Notes under the pieces: model-generated
Seen by the model: the letters and a program-made list of their open reading frames with translations, nothing else
The model's database searches: none
Told to the model about the DNA's origin: nothing
Assembly: GCF_000092825.1 (NCBI RefSeq)
Contig: NC_014168.1
Location: 3,029,946-3,093,945 of the forward strand
Direction: 5' to 3'
DNA length: 64,000 nucleotides
From: Segniliparus rotundus DSM 44985
GTDB taxonomy: Bacteria; Actinomycetota; Actinomycetes; Mycobacteriales; Mycobacteriaceae
In this document: positions 36,789 to 48,884 of the stretch, piece after piece
How the letters are laid out: each line of letters opens with the position of its first letter
How positions within the stretch are numbered: the stretch's first letter is position 1
Program-made: the position numbers and the translations under genes

Positions 36789-38174
36789 TCACACGTCCAA
36801 CCCCAACAAGGCGTTCTCCACGACCTCGGTCAGGGCGGGGTGTATCCAGTACTGCCCGCGCGCCATACTGCGCACGTCGAGCCCGAACGAGAGTGCCTGC
36901 ACCAGCGGTTGGAGGAGCGTCGAGGCCTGCGGGCCGAGCACATGCGCCCCGAGCAGGCGCCCCGTGCCGCGTTCTGCGACGAGCTTGCAGAAGCCGGTCG
37001 TGTCTTCCATCGCCCAGCCGTACGCGACGTCGCCGAAATTCTGGGTCTTCACCGCGATGTCCAGGCCCTGATCCCTGGCCTCTTGCTCGGTGAACCCGAC
37101 AGCGGCGATCTGCGGATGGGTGAACACGGCGGCAGGCACGAAACGATGGTCGAACGCCTCGAGCTCAGAGCTTTCCCAGCCGCGAAGCAGGTTCGCCTGG
37201 ACCACCCGCGCCTCATGGTTCGCGACATGCTTGAGCTGGTGGGGCGAGCTGACGTCGCCGAGGGCCCACACGTCTTCGGCCGCGGTCCGGCCATGCTGGT
37301 CGACCACGACCCTGCCCGCGTCGTCGAGCTCGATCCCGACCGAGGCGAGGTTCAGCCGGTCCCCGTTGGGGCGGCGCCCAGTCGCCACGAGCAGCGCGTC
37401 CCCGCTCGCCCGTGTTCCGTCCGAGAAAAAGAGCGTGGTCTCGCCCGCGACGTGTTCGACTGATGCGACCTCCGCGCCGAGGCGCACGTCCCATTTCCCC
37501 TTGGCGATCTCGGTGAACCGCTGGGAGACGTCGTGGTCTTGGCGGCGAAGGAGGGCTTCGCCCCTGGTGGCGACAGTGACTCGCGACCCGAGCGCGGAGA
37601 AGACATGCGCGAACTCCGCCGCGATGTAGCCGCCGCCGAGCACGATGAGGCGTTCAGGCAGCTCGGGCAGCCGCATGATGTCCTCGTTGGTGTGGAAGGG
37701 AGCCGCGCTTTTCACCACAGCGTCGGGGACCACTGGCCGCGCCCCTGCGGCGATGACCACTCGCTTGGCGAGCACTTCGTCGCCCGCGCCGGTCGTCAGC
37801 CGGTACGCGCCGTCCTCGGCTCTGCCCGCGAACCGCACCGGGGAGGTGTGGAGGTCGATATTCGGGCAGTCCTCGGCCCGGTAGCGCTTCCCGCCGGAGG
37901 AGATCGGGTCGATCCGGCCGAAGACCCGTTCGACGATGGACGGCCAGTCGACGCGATCCATACTCGCGTGCAGCCCGTAGCGCGCGGATTCGCGGATGTC
38001 CTCCGCGACGTCTGCGGCGTAGACGAACATCTTCGTCGGTATGCAGCCGACGTTCAGGCAGGTGCCGCCGTAGACCCCGGATTCAAAGATGGCGATCCGC
38101 CAGGAGCCGAACCTCTCGTCCGGGATGGAATTGCCGCTGCCAGAACCGATGATCGCGAGGTCGATAGAGGTCAC
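36789..38174 (-). CDS. mtr: Mycothione reductase
   Basis: A 461-residue pyridine-nucleotide disulfide oxidoreductase that reduces mycothiol disulfide with [13 protein letters not shown] is the FAD motif, [13 protein letters not shown] holds the redox Cys pair, [19 protein letters not shown] the NADPH site, and the C-terminal [17 protein letters not shown] the catalytic His. The GSGSGN variant and the [18 protein letters not shown] segment match Mtr rather than lipoamide or mercuric reductase. The GTG at 38174 has TACAAT ending six bases upstream. It implies that this organism uses mycothiol. Confidence 0.93.
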   Translation of the reverse strand: MTSIDLAIIGSGSGNSIPDERFGSWRIAIFESGVYGGTCLNVGCIPTKMFVYAADVAEDIRESARYGLHASMDRVDWPSIVERVFGRIDPISSGGKRYRAEDCPNIDLHTSPVRFAGRAEDGAYRLTTGAGDEVLAKRVVIAAGARPVVPDAVVKSAAPFHTNEDIMRLPELPERLIVLGGGYIAAEFAHVFSALGSRVTVATRGEALLRRQDHDVSQRFTEIAKGKWDVRLGAEVASVEHVAGETTLFFSDGTRASGDALLVATGRRPNGDRLNLASVGIELDDAGRVVVDQHGRTAAEDVWALGDVSSPHQLKHVANHEARVVQANLLRGWESSELEAFDHRFVPAAVFTHPQIAAVGFTEQEARDQGLDIAVKTQNFGDVAYGWAMEDTTGFCKLVAERGTGRLLGAHVLGPQASTLLQPLVQALSFGLDVRSMARGQYWIHPALTEVVENALLGLDV

Positions 38175-38190
38175 ACGGCGATTGTAGCCC

Positions 38191-38898
38191 TCAGTCCTCG
38201 TCCTTGGCCCAAGGCGGGATCGGCGGGCCGTCGCCGCCGAAACGGCCAACCGGAGCCGCGGGGGCGGCCGGTGGCGGAGGGGTCGCGAACGGCGAGGTCG
38301 CGCCGAACGGCGGCCCCGCGTGCTGCGGCGGCGGGGAGGCGAACCTCGGCCCGACTGGCGGCAGGGGGGCGGCGCGCTGGCCCTCGTGGACCCTGAGGCG
38401 CGCCTCGTGCGGGTCGCGGACGCACCGCATCGTCAACGGCCGCAAGGAGCCGTGCCTGACCACCAGAGCGCCGAGGCCGAAGACACGGTCGCCGATCCCC
38501 TGCCGCAGCCGCAAGGCGTTGACCTTCCCGAGGGGGACGTCGACCTTGCTCCGCACGATCCAGCCGCGCTGGACGACAGCACGCTGGTCGGTGATCCAGT
38601 AGCGCGTGGCGCGCCAGCGCGCGAACCCGACGAGCAGGAAGAGGAGGAAGACGGCCGCGCCGACCACCTCCAGCACGAGGCCGTGTCTTTTGTGCCGGGC
38701 GGCCACCTTCGCCGCGGCGTGGGCGTACTGGGCGGCGTGCTCGAAGCCCAAGCCCGCCAACGCCACGCCGAGCACCAGGCCGACCACGGCGAAGCCCGCG
38801 AAAAACTTCCAATGCGGCTTGGCCTCGACCACCACGCGCTCGCCGGACGCGAGCCAATCCTCCCGCGCTCCGGCAATGAAATCTGCCTCTGAAGCCAT
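38191..38898 (-). CDS. Membrane protein with bacterial PH domain and Pro-rich tail
   Basis: A 235-residue protein. Two transmembrane segments (about 32-50 and 75-95) precede a bacterial PH (bPH2) domain recognisable from [24 protein letters not shown]. The last ~65 residues are Pro/Ala/Gly-rich and probably disordered. AGGAGG precedes the ATG. It is the downstream neighbour of a shorter, related protein, so the pair probably works together at the membrane. The molecular role of these proteins is unknown. Confidence 0.8.
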   Translation of the reverse strand: MASEADFIAGAREDWLASGERVVVEAKPHWKFFAGFAVVGLVLGVALAGLGFEHAAQYAHAAAKVAARHKRHGLVLEVVGAAVFLLFLLVGFARWRATRYWITDQRAVVQRGWIVRSKVDVPLGKVNALRLRQGIGDRVFGLGALVVRHGSLRPLTMRCVRDPHEARLRVHEGQRAAPLPPVGPRFASPPPQHAGPPFGATSPFATPPPPAAPAAPVGRFGGDGPPIPPWAKDED

Positions 38899-38908
38899 CC
38901 GCTGCCTC

Positions 38909-39445
38909 CTATGCCCGTCCGCTGTGCCCGTCAAGGTCGAACACTTCCCGGTACAGCATAGCGTGGACCTGTTCGACATGAGGAATGTCTTCGAACTCGA
39001 GCGGCTCGTCCGAAGCCGACTCCACCACCAGGACGCCGGTGCGCAGGACCCGGTCGAGAAGGCCGTGGCGGAATTCCACGCTCGCGATGCGCGACAGCGG
39101 GATGTCGACGCCGGTGCGGGTGAACACCCCGTGCCGATATGCCACCCGCTTGTTCGTCACGAAGAAGTTCGTGGTGAGCCAGTCGATGAAACGCACGACG
39201 CAGAACAGGGCGACGAGGACGGCGTAGACCGCCGCCGCGGCGATGGTCGCGGCGGTGTTCGCGGACCCGCTGGTGCGCTCGTCCACGAAGTACAAGGCCA
39301 CGCCGAGCGCGGCGCTGGCGAGGAGGAAGACCAGGATCGGCCGGAACAGCCATTTCCAATGCGGGCGGGTGCGGAGCTCGATCCGCTCGTCCGGGGCGAG
39401 CCACCGCGGCCCTTTCCCCCTGCTCCCTGTTCGCCGCGCGCTCAT
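38909..39445 (-). CDS. Membrane protein with bacterial PH domain
   Basis: A 178-residue paralogue of the next gene in the operon: two transmembrane segments (about 34-53 and 65-85), then a bPH2 domain with FFVTNKRVAYRHGVFTRTGVDIPL. It corresponds by position to the PH-domain gene beside birA in mycobacteria (Rv3278c-type). Its ATG overlaps the birA stop by four bases, indicating translational coupling with birA. Confidence 0.85.
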   Translation of the reverse strand: MSARRTGSRGKGPRWLAPDERIELRTRPHWKWLFRPILVFLLASAALGVALYFVDERTSGSANTAATIAAAAVYAVLVALFCVVRFIDWLTTNFFVTNKRVAYRHGVFTRTGVDIPLSRIASVEFRHGLLDRVLRTGVLVVESASDEPLEFEDIPHVEQVHAMLYREVFDLDGHSGRA

Positions 39446-40293
39446 GCAGGGCCGACCGGCCGCACATGCTGGACATCGCCCGCGTCGACGACACGAGCAG
39501 TCCCGTCGGCCAAGGCGACCACGAGCCTGCCGTGGTCGTCGACCGAGCTGGCCCGGCCGAAGATCTCATTGCCGCCGGGCAACGCGACCCGCACGTCCTG
39601 CCCGAGCGTCGAGCAGTGCGCCCGGTACGCGTCCGCGAGGCCGGGGTCCTGGGCCAGCCACCGGTCCAGGCCCCGGTCGAGCTCCATGAGCAGGAGCGGC
39701 ACCAACTGTTGGCGCGCGGCCGCGACCTGCTCGATCCGCAGCGAGGTGGCTGTGGGCACGGGCAGCTCGTCCTCGTGCTGGTCCACGTTCAACCCGACGC
39801 CGACGACCGCCTCGTCCGCTTTCGGGCTGAGCTGCACGAGGACCCCGGCGATTTTGCGGTCGCCGACAAGCACGTCGTTCGGCCATTTCAGACTGGGCTC
39901 GGGCACCGGTACCCCGGAGATGGACCGGTAGGAGTCGAAATACTGGGCGAGCATGGCGCCGACGGAAAGCCCGACGGCCAGCGGAAGCCACCCGAGCTCC
40001 GGGCCGCCCGCGCGCGCGGAGCGGTCGAAGGCCACGCCGAACGAGAGCGCGATCTGGGTGCGGGGCGGGGCCTCCCAGCGGCGGCCCAATCGGCCCTTGC
40101 CCTGTGTCTGGTGGTCCGCGATGAGCACACGCCGCGCGATAGGCCCTCGGGCGGCCCGTTCCAAAAGATCGGCGTTCGTCGACCCCGTCTCCTCGATCAC
40201 CTCCACCGACTCCCAGCCCAACGGGGGGGAGTTTGAGAGATACTGGCGGAGCTGCGCTGCGCCGAGCGGCTCACGGGGATCTTTCTCGGTCAT
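39442..40293 (-). CDS. birA: Biotin--[acetyl-CoA-carboxylase] ligase
   Basis: The 283-residue ligase attaches biotin to carboxylase carrier domains. The biotin/ATP loop is GKGRLGRRWEAP, followed by KWPNDVLVGDRKIAGVL (catalytic Lys) and the C-terminal beta-barrel end with VVALADGTARVVDAGDV. There is no N-terminal DNA-binding domain, so it is the monofunctional type. It is divergent from accD5, a subunit of the carboxylase it activates. TAGGCT ends six bases before its ATG. Confidence 0.93.
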   Translation of the reverse strand: MTEKDPREPLGAAQLRQYLSNSPPLGWESVEVIEETGSTNADLLERAARGPIARRVLIADHQTQGKGRLGRRWEAPPRTQIALSFGVAFDRSARAGGPELGWLPLAVGLSVGAMLAQYFDSYRSISGVPVPEPSLKWPNDVLVGDRKIAGVLVQLSPKADEAVVGVGLNVDQHEDELPVPTATSLRIEQVAAARQQLVPLLLMELDRGLDRWLAQDPGLADAYRAHCSTLGQDVRVALPGGNEIFGRASSVDDHGRLVVALADGTARVVDAGDVQHVRPVGPA

Positions 40294-40299
40294 GCAGCC

Positions 40300-40314
40300 A
40301 GCCTACGATATGAT
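40300..40314. promoter_or_regulatory. Interleaved divergent -10 boxes of birA and accD5
   Basis: TAGGCT on the minus strand (40300-40305) ends six bases before the birA ATG; TATGAT on the plus strand (40309-40314) ends eight bases before the accD5 ATG. The two start codons are separated by 29 bp only, so both transcripts are probably leaderless and the promoters cannot be occupied independently. Confidence 0.6.
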
Positions 40315-40322
40315 GGTTCCCC

Positions 40323-41945
40323 ATGACCACCGCTGAACATGTCGAAGCGCCGAGCATCCACACCACTGCGGGCAAGCTCCACGAGATGCGCCAGCGTCTC
40401 AGCGAATCGCTGCACCCGGTCGGCGAGGCCGCCGTCGAAGCGGTGCACGCGAAAGGCAAACTGACCGCGCGGGAGCGGGTCGACCAGCTCCTCGACCCCG
40501 GTTCGTTCGTAGAGTTCGACGCCTTGGCGAAGCACCGTTCCACGAACTTCGGCATGGCCAGCAAGAAACCGCTCGGCGACGGCGTCGTCGCGGGCTACGG
40601 CACCGTCGACGGCCGCGAGGTCTGCGTGTTCGCCCAGGACCCCACGGTGTTCGGCGGCAGCCTCGGCGAGACGCACGGCGAGAAGATCACCAAGATCATG
40701 GACCTCGCGATCAAAACCGGTCGCCCGCTCATCGGCCTCTACGACGGCGGCGGCGCGCGCATCCAGGAAGGCGTCGTGTCACTGGCGCTCGCCGGCGAGA
40801 TCTTCCACCGCAACGTGCGCGCCTCGGGCGTGATCCCGCAGATCTCGGTCGTGCTGGGCGCGGCCGCGGGCGCGGCGGTCTACTCCCCCGCGCTGACCGA
40901 CTTCATCGTCATGGTGGACAAGACCAGCCAGCTGTTCATCACCGGCCCGGACGTCATCAAGACGGTCACCGGCGAAGAGGTGACCATGGAGGATCTGGGC
41001 GGCGCGAACACGCACATGACCAGGACCGGCACCGCGCACCACGTCGCACCGGACGAGGACGAGGCCTTCGAGTTCGTCAAGGAGCTCTTGTCGTACTTGC
41101 CGAACAACAACCGGGCCGAGGCTCCGCGCTACCCGCACGAGCATCCGGTGACGTTCCCCATCGAGCATTCGGTGACTCATGAGGACGAAGAGCTCGACAC
41201 GATCATCCCGGACTCCCCCAACCAGCCGTACGACATGCGCGACATCATCAACCGGATCGTGGACGACGGCGAGCTTCTGGAAATCCAACCGGCCCGCGCC
41301 CAGAACGTCATCGTCGGCTTCGCCCGCGTCGAGGGCCGCTCGGTCGGCGTCGTCGCCAATCAGCCTTTGTTCCTCGCCGGATGCCTGGACATCGACGCCT
41401 CGGAGAAAGCCGCTCGGTTCATCCGCACCTGTGACGCGTTCGGCATTCCGATCCTTTCGCTCGTGGACGTGCCCGGCTTCCTCCCCGGCACCGACCAGGA
41501 GCACGAAGGCATCATCCGCCGAGGCGCGAAACTCCTGTTCGCTTACGGCGAGGCGACCGTCGGCAAGATCACGGTCATCACCCGCAAAGCATACGGCGGC
41601 GCCTACCTCGTCATGGGCTCCAAGCACATGGGCGCGGACGTCAACCTCGCCTGGCCGACGGCGGAGATCGCCGTCATGGGGGCCTCGGGCGCTGTGAACA
41701 TCCTGCACCGCAGGCAGATCGCTGAGGCGGCCAAGCAGGGCCAGGACGCCGAAGCGTTGCGTCAGCAACTCCAAGAGGAATATGAAAACGCCCTGCTCAA
41801 CCCCTATGTGGCCGCCGAACGCGGCTACCTCGACTCGGTGATCCTTCCGTCGCACACCCGAGCCCAGGTCTCCGTGGCCCTGCGTGTGCTCGAGCGCAAG
41901 GTGGCGCCGCTCCCCCCGAAGAAACATGGCAACATCCCCCTCTAA
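40323..41945 (+). CDS. accD5: Acyl-CoA carboxylase carboxyltransferase (beta) subunit
   Basis: A 540-residue AccD-type subunit that transfers the carboxyl group from carboxybiotin to propionyl- or acetyl-CoA. The two crotonase-fold halves are clear: the first carries [11 protein letters not shown] (acyl-CoA oxyanion hole), the second [21 protein letters not shown] and [16 protein letters not shown]. Position beside birA and overall length match mycobacterial accD5, which supplies methylmalonyl-CoA for branched lipids. A TATGAT box ends eight bases before the ATG. Its last 20 bp overlap the GH1 gene. Confidence 0.93.
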   Translation: MTTAEHVEAPSIHTTAGKLHEMRQRLSESLHPVGEAAVEAVHAKGKLTARERVDQLLDPGSFVEFDALAKHRSTNFGMASKKPLGDGVVAGYGTVDGREVCVFAQDPTVFGGSLGETHGEKITKIMDLAIKTGRPLIGLYDGGGARIQEGVVSLALAGEIFHRNVRASGVIPQISVVLGAAAGAAVYSPALTDFIVMVDKTSQLFITGPDVIKTVTGEEVTMEDLGGANTHMTRTGTAHHVAPDEDEAFEFVKELLSYLPNNNRAEAPRYPHEHPVTFPIEHSVTHEDEELDTIIPDSPNQPYDMRDIINRIVDDGELLEIQPARAQNVIVGFARVEGRSVGVVANQPLFLAGCLDIDASEKAARFIRTCDAFGIPILSLVDVPGFLPGTDQEHEGIIRRGAKLLFAYGEATVGKITVITRKAYGGAYLVMGSKHMGADVNLAWPTAEIAVMGASGAVNILHRRQIAEAAKQGQDAEALRQQLQEEYENALLNPYVAAERGYLDSVILPSHTRAQVSVALRVLERKVAPLPPKKHGNIPL

Positions 41946-43287
41946 GCGCACACTGCCCCGGTTCGTCGCGCCGCTCCTGGTGATCGTGGCGGGCGTTGTC
42001 GTGATCGGTCTCATCGCGACGCTCACCACGAAGCCGCCGCGCAGCCAAGGGCTCGGCGACGACTTCCTCTGGGGCGTCGCTTCGAGCGGATTCCAATCCG
42101 AAGGGAACCCGCCCGACAGCAACTGGACCCGCGCCGCGAACTCGCCCTTGGTCAGCGACCCGGTCGGCACGTCGGTGGACTTCCGCCACCGCTACAAAGA
42201 CGACATCGCCCTCGCCAAAGACCTGGGGGTGAAGGTCTACCGGATCGGGATCGAATGGTCCCGCCTCGAACCCCGGCCCGGCCAATTGGACGAGGCCGAA
42301 TGGGCGTACTACGACGACGTGGTCAAAACCATCAAAGACGCGGGCATCCGCCCAATGATCACGATCGACCACTGGGTCTATCCCGGCTGGGTCGCCGACC
42401 AGGGCGGCTGGACGAATCCGAAGACCGTCGAGGACTGGACCGTCAACGCGTCCCGTGTCATCAACCGTTTCGCCTGGGCGGACCCGCTCTGGGTCACCAT
42501 CAATGAGCCTGTCGCCGTCGTTGTGGAAGAACTGTTGTTCCACCATCTGCCAGCCGGCCAGGTCGCTGGGATCGCTGACCGGCTCGTCACGGCGCACAAC
42601 AACGCCTACGAACGCATCCACGCCGCGCAACCAGGCGCGATGGTCACCAGCAACGTCGCCTACCTGCCCGGTCCGGGGCTGGAGGACCAGGTCGACGTGC
42701 TGACGGTGGACAAGATGAAGCTGGACTACATCGGCGTCGACTACTACTACGCCTCCGGGCCCCCGGCAGGCGCCACCCTCGACGACTTCCTGAGCAACCC
42801 GTCGATGTTCACCGCCGCCTCCAAACCTTGGGAGCAGCAGCTCCAGCCCGAAGGCGTGTATTACGCGCTGCGCCATTACGCCAGACGCTTCCCCGGCAAG
42901 CCGCTCTACATCGTGGAGAACGGGATGCCGACCGAGGACCACAAGCCGCGCGCGGACGCCGTCACGCGGGCCCAGCAGATCCACGACACCGTGTATTGGG
43001 TTGGCCGGGCGAAAGCCGACGGCATGCCCGTGATCGGCTACAACTACTGGAGCATCACCGACAACTACGAATGGGGCAGCTACCACCCCCGCTTCGGGCT
43101 GTACACCGTCGACGTGGCGACCGACCCGACCCTGGCCCGCGTGCCCACGGACGGCGTCGCGGCGTACCGGAAGATCATCGCGGAGCACGGCGTGCCCGCT
43201 TCGAGCGAGCCGACCCTCAAACCGGTCCCCTGTTCCCAGGTGGACGCCCCGTCGAGCTGCGAAGACCCGGTCCGCCTGCGGCGCTGA
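41926..43287 (+). CDS. Membrane-anchored GH1 family glycosidase
   Basis: A 453-residue protein: one N-terminal transmembrane anchor (about 13-35), then a GH1 (beta/alpha)8 barrel outside the membrane. [14 protein letters not shown] at the barrel start, TINEP (acid/base Glu) and IVENG (nucleophile Glu) are all intact, as is the [13 protein letters not shown] substrate segment. It should be a retaining beta-glycosidase acting on an envelope or extracellular glycan; the sugar is unknown. The gene starts inside the accD5 3' end (20-bp overlap), so it is probably translated from the same message. Confidence 0.9.
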   Translation: MATSPSKRTLPRFVAPLLVIVAGVVVIGLIATLTTKPPRSQGLGDDFLWGVASSGFQSEGNPPDSNWTRAANSPLVSDPVGTSVDFRHRYKDDIALAKDLGVKVYRIGIEWSRLEPRPGQLDEAEWAYYDDVVKTIKDAGIRPMITIDHWVYPGWVADQGGWTNPKTVEDWTVNASRVINRFAWADPLWVTINEPVAVVVEELLFHHLPAGQVAGIADRLVTAHNNAYERIHAAQPGAMVTSNVAYLPGPGLEDQVDVLTVDKMKLDYIGVDYYYASGPPAGATLDDFLSNPSMFTAASKPWEQQLQPEGVYYALRHYARRFPGKPLYIVENGMPTEDHKPRADAVTRAQQIHDTVYWVGRAKADGMPVIGYNYWSITDNYEWGSYHPRFGLYTVDVATDPTLARVPTDGVAAYRKIIAEHGVPASSEPTLKPVPCSQVDAPSSCEDPVRLRR

Positions 43288-43313
43288 GCGCGGCCGTCAC
43301 GAGACGACAGCCG

Positions 43314-44711
43314 TCACGAGACCAGGCGGCCCCGCACATACACCTCGCTGATCGCTTCTTCCTTCATCCCCATGATGAGCGAGAACAGCAGCTGTTCGGC
43401 CTCCAAGTCGCGGTGCTCCTTCGGGACGACCTTCTCAATCAGTTCGTCCAACCAGGGCTGGTCCTGTGTGCGCACCACGAGGAAGTCCGCTTCTTTGCCC
43501 GAGTCCAGGCTGCCGATGCGCTCGTCCAGGCACAGGGCTTTGGCCCCTGCGACGGTGGCGGTGTACAGCAATTCCGCAGGGTGCAGCGCGACCTGCGCTG
43601 CGCCCTGCTCGTTCATGTGCACCTTGTAGCAATCGTTGAGCACCCTCGTCAGCAGCCATTCGTCCCCGCCGCCGATGTCGCTGCCCAAGGACACCGTCGC
43701 ACCGCTGGCCACAGTCCTGCGCCACGGCATCGTGCCCGAGCCCAAGAAAAGCTGCGACGTGGGGCAGTGCGAAATCGCGGTGCCGGTCTGCGCGATCCTC
43801 GCCAGCTCCGCGTCTGTGGCGTGGACTGTGTGCGCGAGCACCGCTCGCGGACCGAGGAAGCTCAACCCGCCCGGCCTGGACCCCGGCAAAAACTTCCCGT
43901 CGTACACATCCAGATACGAATCCGTCTGGAACAGGCGTTTGGTGCTGTCCACCTCGCCCACGCCAGGGCGGTTGTCCTCGCTGAAGTGGGTTTGGAAATA
44001 CACCCCGGACCCGCGCGCCTCGTGGTAGAGGTCGCCCAGCTCGGCCAACGTCTTCGGAGTGACCGACAACGCGAAACGCGGAGTGATCGCCACATGCAGC
44101 AGGGCCGTGGCCGCATTCCCGGTGTCTTTCGCGTGCCAGCGGGAGATCTCTTCCCGAGTGAGCGAAATAGCCTCGTTTTCACTGGTCAAAAGTTTTTTTG
44201 CGGTGGGCGGGCCACTCGTTTGAATCGTCCGGCCGCAAATCATGCGCAGCCCGCGGTGATGCGTCGCGGCGAACAGGGCGTTCTGCGCGGCGGGGAACGC
44301 GCTGCCGAAAACCAACGCCGTCGTCGTGCCCACCGCGATCCTGCGCGAGCAGAACGCCCACGCCGCGTCGGCGGCGACATTGGGGTCGGCGAAGCGGGAT
44401 TCCGTTGGGAAAATGTGCCGGTCCAGCCAATCCAACAACTGGCCGCCGACGTAGAGACCGGTCGAATGCACCTGCGGGAAATGGATATGCGTGTCGATCA
44501 ACCCCGGCAACAGGTAGCCGGGCCGATGGTCGCGAACCGCCCACGAGCGGCACTGGTGCGGCAGCGCGCTGTACGGCCCGCTGTACGCGATCCGGCCCTC
44601 GTCGTCCACGGCGAGGGCGCCGTCCTCGACGGAAATCAGGTGCTCCCTGGCCGTTTCGAGTGTGGCCCGACTCGAAACATGCAGGATATGGCCACGCCGG
44701 ACAATGCTCAT
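43314..44711 (-). CDS. guaD: Guanine deaminase
   Basis: A 465-residue amidohydrolase converting guanine to xanthine. PGLIDTHIHFPQ (metal HxH), THFSEDNRPG and LAHTVHATD are guanine-deaminase-type segments, with SLGSDIGGG carrying the final metal Asp. The ATG at 44711 is chosen because GGAAGGA lies upstream and a TATGCT promoter would give a leader of about 35 nt. Near the stop, GCCGTCACGAGAC is repeated 17 bp apart, so the last codons and stop are duplicated just outside the gene. It complements the guaB genes in guanine turnover. Confidence 0.92.
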   Translation of the reverse strand: MSIVRRGHILHVSSRATLETAREHLISVEDGALAVDDEGRIAYSGPYSALPHQCRSWAVRDHRPGYLLPGLIDTHIHFPQVHSTGLYVGGQLLDWLDRHIFPTESRFADPNVAADAAWAFCSRRIAVGTTTALVFGSAFPAAQNALFAATHHRGLRMICGRTIQTSGPPTAKKLLTSENEAISLTREEISRWHAKDTGNAATALLHVAITPRFALSVTPKTLAELGDLYHEARGSGVYFQTHFSEDNRPGVGEVDSTKRLFQTDSYLDVYDGKFLPGSRPGGLSFLGPRAVLAHTVHATDAELARIAQTGTAISHCPTSQLFLGSGTMPWRRTVASGATVSLGSDIGGGDEWLLTRVLNDCYKVHMNEQGAAQVALHPAELLYTATVAGAKALCLDERIGSLDSGKEADFLVVRTQDQPWLDELIEKVVPKEHRDLEAEQLLFSLIMGMKEEAISEVYVRGRLVS

Positions 44712-44751
44712 ATGCGCAGCCGGGTCCTTCCAACGTTGGTTTTCTGGCAGA

Positions 44752-44774
44752 AGCATAGCAGCAGGCCGTATGAT
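44752..44774. promoter_or_regulatory. Divergent -10 boxes of guaD and MFS gene
   Basis: TATGCT on the minus strand (44752-44757) fits a leadered guaD transcript. TATGAT on the plus strand (44769-44774) ends seven bases before the MFS ATG and fits a leaderless one. The boxes are 11 bp apart. Confidence 0.55.
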
Positions 44775-44781
44775 TTCGGGC

Positions 44782-46044
44782 ATGTCCCGCTCGCTGATCT
44801 GGGTATGGGGATTGTGGGATTGGGGGGCAGCCGGGTTCTCCGTCCTCGCCTGGGCCTTCCTCTTCGGCCCGTACCTCATCAACCAGGTGGGGACAGGTTT
44901 GTCCGATACGCTGTCCCCGAACGCCTGGTTGGGGCTCGGCGTGGGGGCCTCCGGGCTCGCCCTGTTGCTCGTCGCGCCGGGCGTCGGCCCGTGGATCGGC
45001 GCGGGGCGCCGGCGCCATCGAGCGCTCGTGCTGCTCAGCGGCATGCTTGTGGCGATCCTGCTCATGATGTCGACGATCCGTCCCGAACTCGCCCAATTCT
45101 GTCCGGGGTTGTGCCTGCTCTCCGTCGGTCTCCTCGTCTACGAGCTCGCCACCATCCCGTACAACGCGATGCTCAGGGACCTGTCCGACCCGAGGGACAT
45201 CGGCAACGCGTCCGGCGCCGGCATGGCCATGGGGTATTGCGGCGGCATCCTGCTGCTCGGACTGAGCTTCTTCTGCTGCATGAACGGCGACGGGCCCACG
45301 CGGGGCTTGTTGCGCGTTCCCGCGGGCGACGGGCTTCCCGTGCGGATGTCCTTGCTCCTCGGCGGCGTTTGGCTGCTGGTTTTCAGCCTCCCCCTGTTGC
45401 TCTTCGCGCCGAAACGCAAGGAAGTGGACACCGCTCGGGGTTTCTTCGACGCCTACCGGACCGTCGCGAGGGATCTGCGGGAACTCTGGCGGCTCGACCG
45501 GCGAGTGGTGCAATACCTCATGGTCAGCGCAGTCTTCCGTGACGGCGTCGTCGGGTTCGCGACCTTCGGGGCGGTGCTCGCGGTCAGCGAGTACGAGTTC
45601 AGCCAAAGCCACCTGCTCGTCTTCGGCGCGATGAGCAGCAGCGCGGCGGCATTCGGGGCGGCGGTCAGCGGACGGGCCAACAACCGCTTCGGCACAGGGC
45701 AGGTCATCCGGGCCTCGCTCGCCTCGATTCTGCTGTTCTCCGCCGGGCTCCTCGTCTCCACCGGCCCGGGGGCGTTCTGGGCTTTCGGGTTGGGGATCTC
45801 TATTTTCATCGGCCCGACGCTCGCCGCCTCACGCACCTTGCTGTTAGAGATCACCCCGCCCGGCAAAGAAGGGGAAATGTTCGGCTTGTACGCCGTGAGC
45901 GGGCGAACCGTCGCTTTTCTTTCCCCGACAATGTTCGGGATCTGCGCGCAACTGTTCCACGCAGGCCGTGGCGGCGCGGCGGGCATCATGGCTGTCCTCG
46001 CGGCAGGCCTGGCCGGCATGACGCTGATCGACACGACCGGCTGA
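44782..46044 (+). CDS. MFS transporter (UMF1/Atg22-like)
   Basis: A 420-residue membrane protein with about 12 transmembrane segments. The N-terminal LWDWGAAGFSV and the SYxFGA-like layout match the UMF1/Atg22 branch of the major facilitator superfamily, whose characterised eukaryotic members export amino acids from vacuoles. IPYNAMLRDLSDP is a cytoplasmic loop typical of the group. Being divergent from guaD, it might handle purines, but this is only positional. Start chosen by the TATGAT box seven bases upstream; longer forms lack support. Confidence 0.85.
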   Translation: MSRSLIWVWGLWDWGAAGFSVLAWAFLFGPYLINQVGTGLSDTLSPNAWLGLGVGASGLALLLVAPGVGPWIGAGRRRHRALVLLSGMLVAILLMMSTIRPELAQFCPGLCLLSVGLLVYELATIPYNAMLRDLSDPRDIGNASGAGMAMGYCGGILLLGLSFFCCMNGDGPTRGLLRVPAGDGLPVRMSLLLGGVWLLVFSLPLLLFAPKRKEVDTARGFFDAYRTVARDLRELWRLDRRVVQYLMVSAVFRDGVVGFATFGAVLAVSEYEFSQSHLLVFGAMSSSAAAFGAAVSGRANNRFGTGQVIRASLASILLFSAGLLVSTGPGAFWAFGLGISIFIGPTLAASRTLLLEITPPGKEGEMFGLYAVSGRTVAFLSPTMFGICAQLFHAGRGGAAGIMAVLAAGLAGMTLIDTTG

Positions 46045-46074
46045 GCCGAGGCCCGAGGCCGGGCCGCGGCCGGG

Positions 46075-48124
<2,050 letters not shown>

Positions 48125-48160
48125 GCACACAGACGCTGAGGGGCCGTGCAGAATGACGGT

Positions 48161-48778
48161 ATGAAGAAAACACCCGCTGTGTTCGCAACCGTGCTCGCGC
48201 TCAGCGGCTGCGGCTCGCACACTGCCCCCCAAGGCCACGACAAAACTCCCGCCAGCGCCGAACAGCCCGAAGCCGGGCAGGCGGTGAGCCCCCGGATTTC
48301 GGACCCGGAAATCGGCGCCTCCTACATCGTCCCGAAGGGCTACCACCGCGGCAAGGCGGAGCCCTCGCGGGTCGTTCTTGTGCTCGACGGGTCTCCTGAG
48401 GTGAGCATCAGCCTGCGGCGGCTGTCGAAAGACGTGCCGGACGACGCCCCGTTCGCGACGATGGACGCGAACCAGTCGGCGGAATATGTGGCGAAGATGC
48501 TCCCGAAGGACGAGCGCGACGTGGTGCTGCTGCGGGCGAGTTGGGGCGACGAGGATTTCCCGGCCGCGGCGGTGGCGGTGACCGCCCCGGTTGCCGCGCA
48601 GAGCGCGGATGCCGCGGGCGGGCCGAAACGGAGCCTGACGTATGCCGCCTTCCTCGGCAAGGGCGAGCACAAATGGATGGTGCGCACGAGCGCGGAGGAG
48701 TTCCCCGACGGGGTGACCCCAGAGTCGCTTTCCAGCATCAGCGAAGCCTTCGCGCGCTCGGTCAAACCCCTCGGCTGA
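48161..48778 (+). CDS. Putative lipoprotein of unknown function
   Basis: A 205-residue protein with a short signal peptide and lipobox ALSGC (Cys17). The mature part has about 30 polar residues and then a mixed alpha/beta domain starting YIVPKGYHRG. It resembles small mycobacterial lipoproteins but I recognise no family. The ATG at 48161 gives the signal peptide; an ORF five codons longer has no support. It lies 36 bp after the DUF1023 gene in the same direction. Confidence 0.75.
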   Translation: MKKTPAVFATVLALSGCGSHTAPQGHDKTPASAEQPEAGQAVSPRISDPEIGASYIVPKGYHRGKAEPSRVVLVLDGSPEVSISLRRLSKDVPDDAPFATMDANQSAEYVAKMLPKDERDVVLLRASWGDEDFPAAAVAVTAPVAAQSADAAGGPKRSLTYAAFLGKGEHKWMVRTSAEEFPDGVTPESLSSISEAFARSVKPLG

Positions 48779-48884
48779 CCTGGCCGCCCGGTTGGCCGCG
48801 CTCAGGAGCGCCGGAACAAGAGCCCTGCGGGAAGCCCCCGCCGACGCCGTCACTATGGTGTTCACAACCAGATGAAGGAGCCTG

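Noticed and set aside
43290..43325. A repeat GCCGTCACGAGAC at the guaD stop as a mobile-element footprint
   Set aside because: It is a 13-bp local duplication without inverted ends or target-site features; small replication slippage is enough.
46045..46074. A terminator between the MFS gene and adoK
   Set aside because: The GC-rich stretch has overlapping imperfect complementarity but no single convincing stem.
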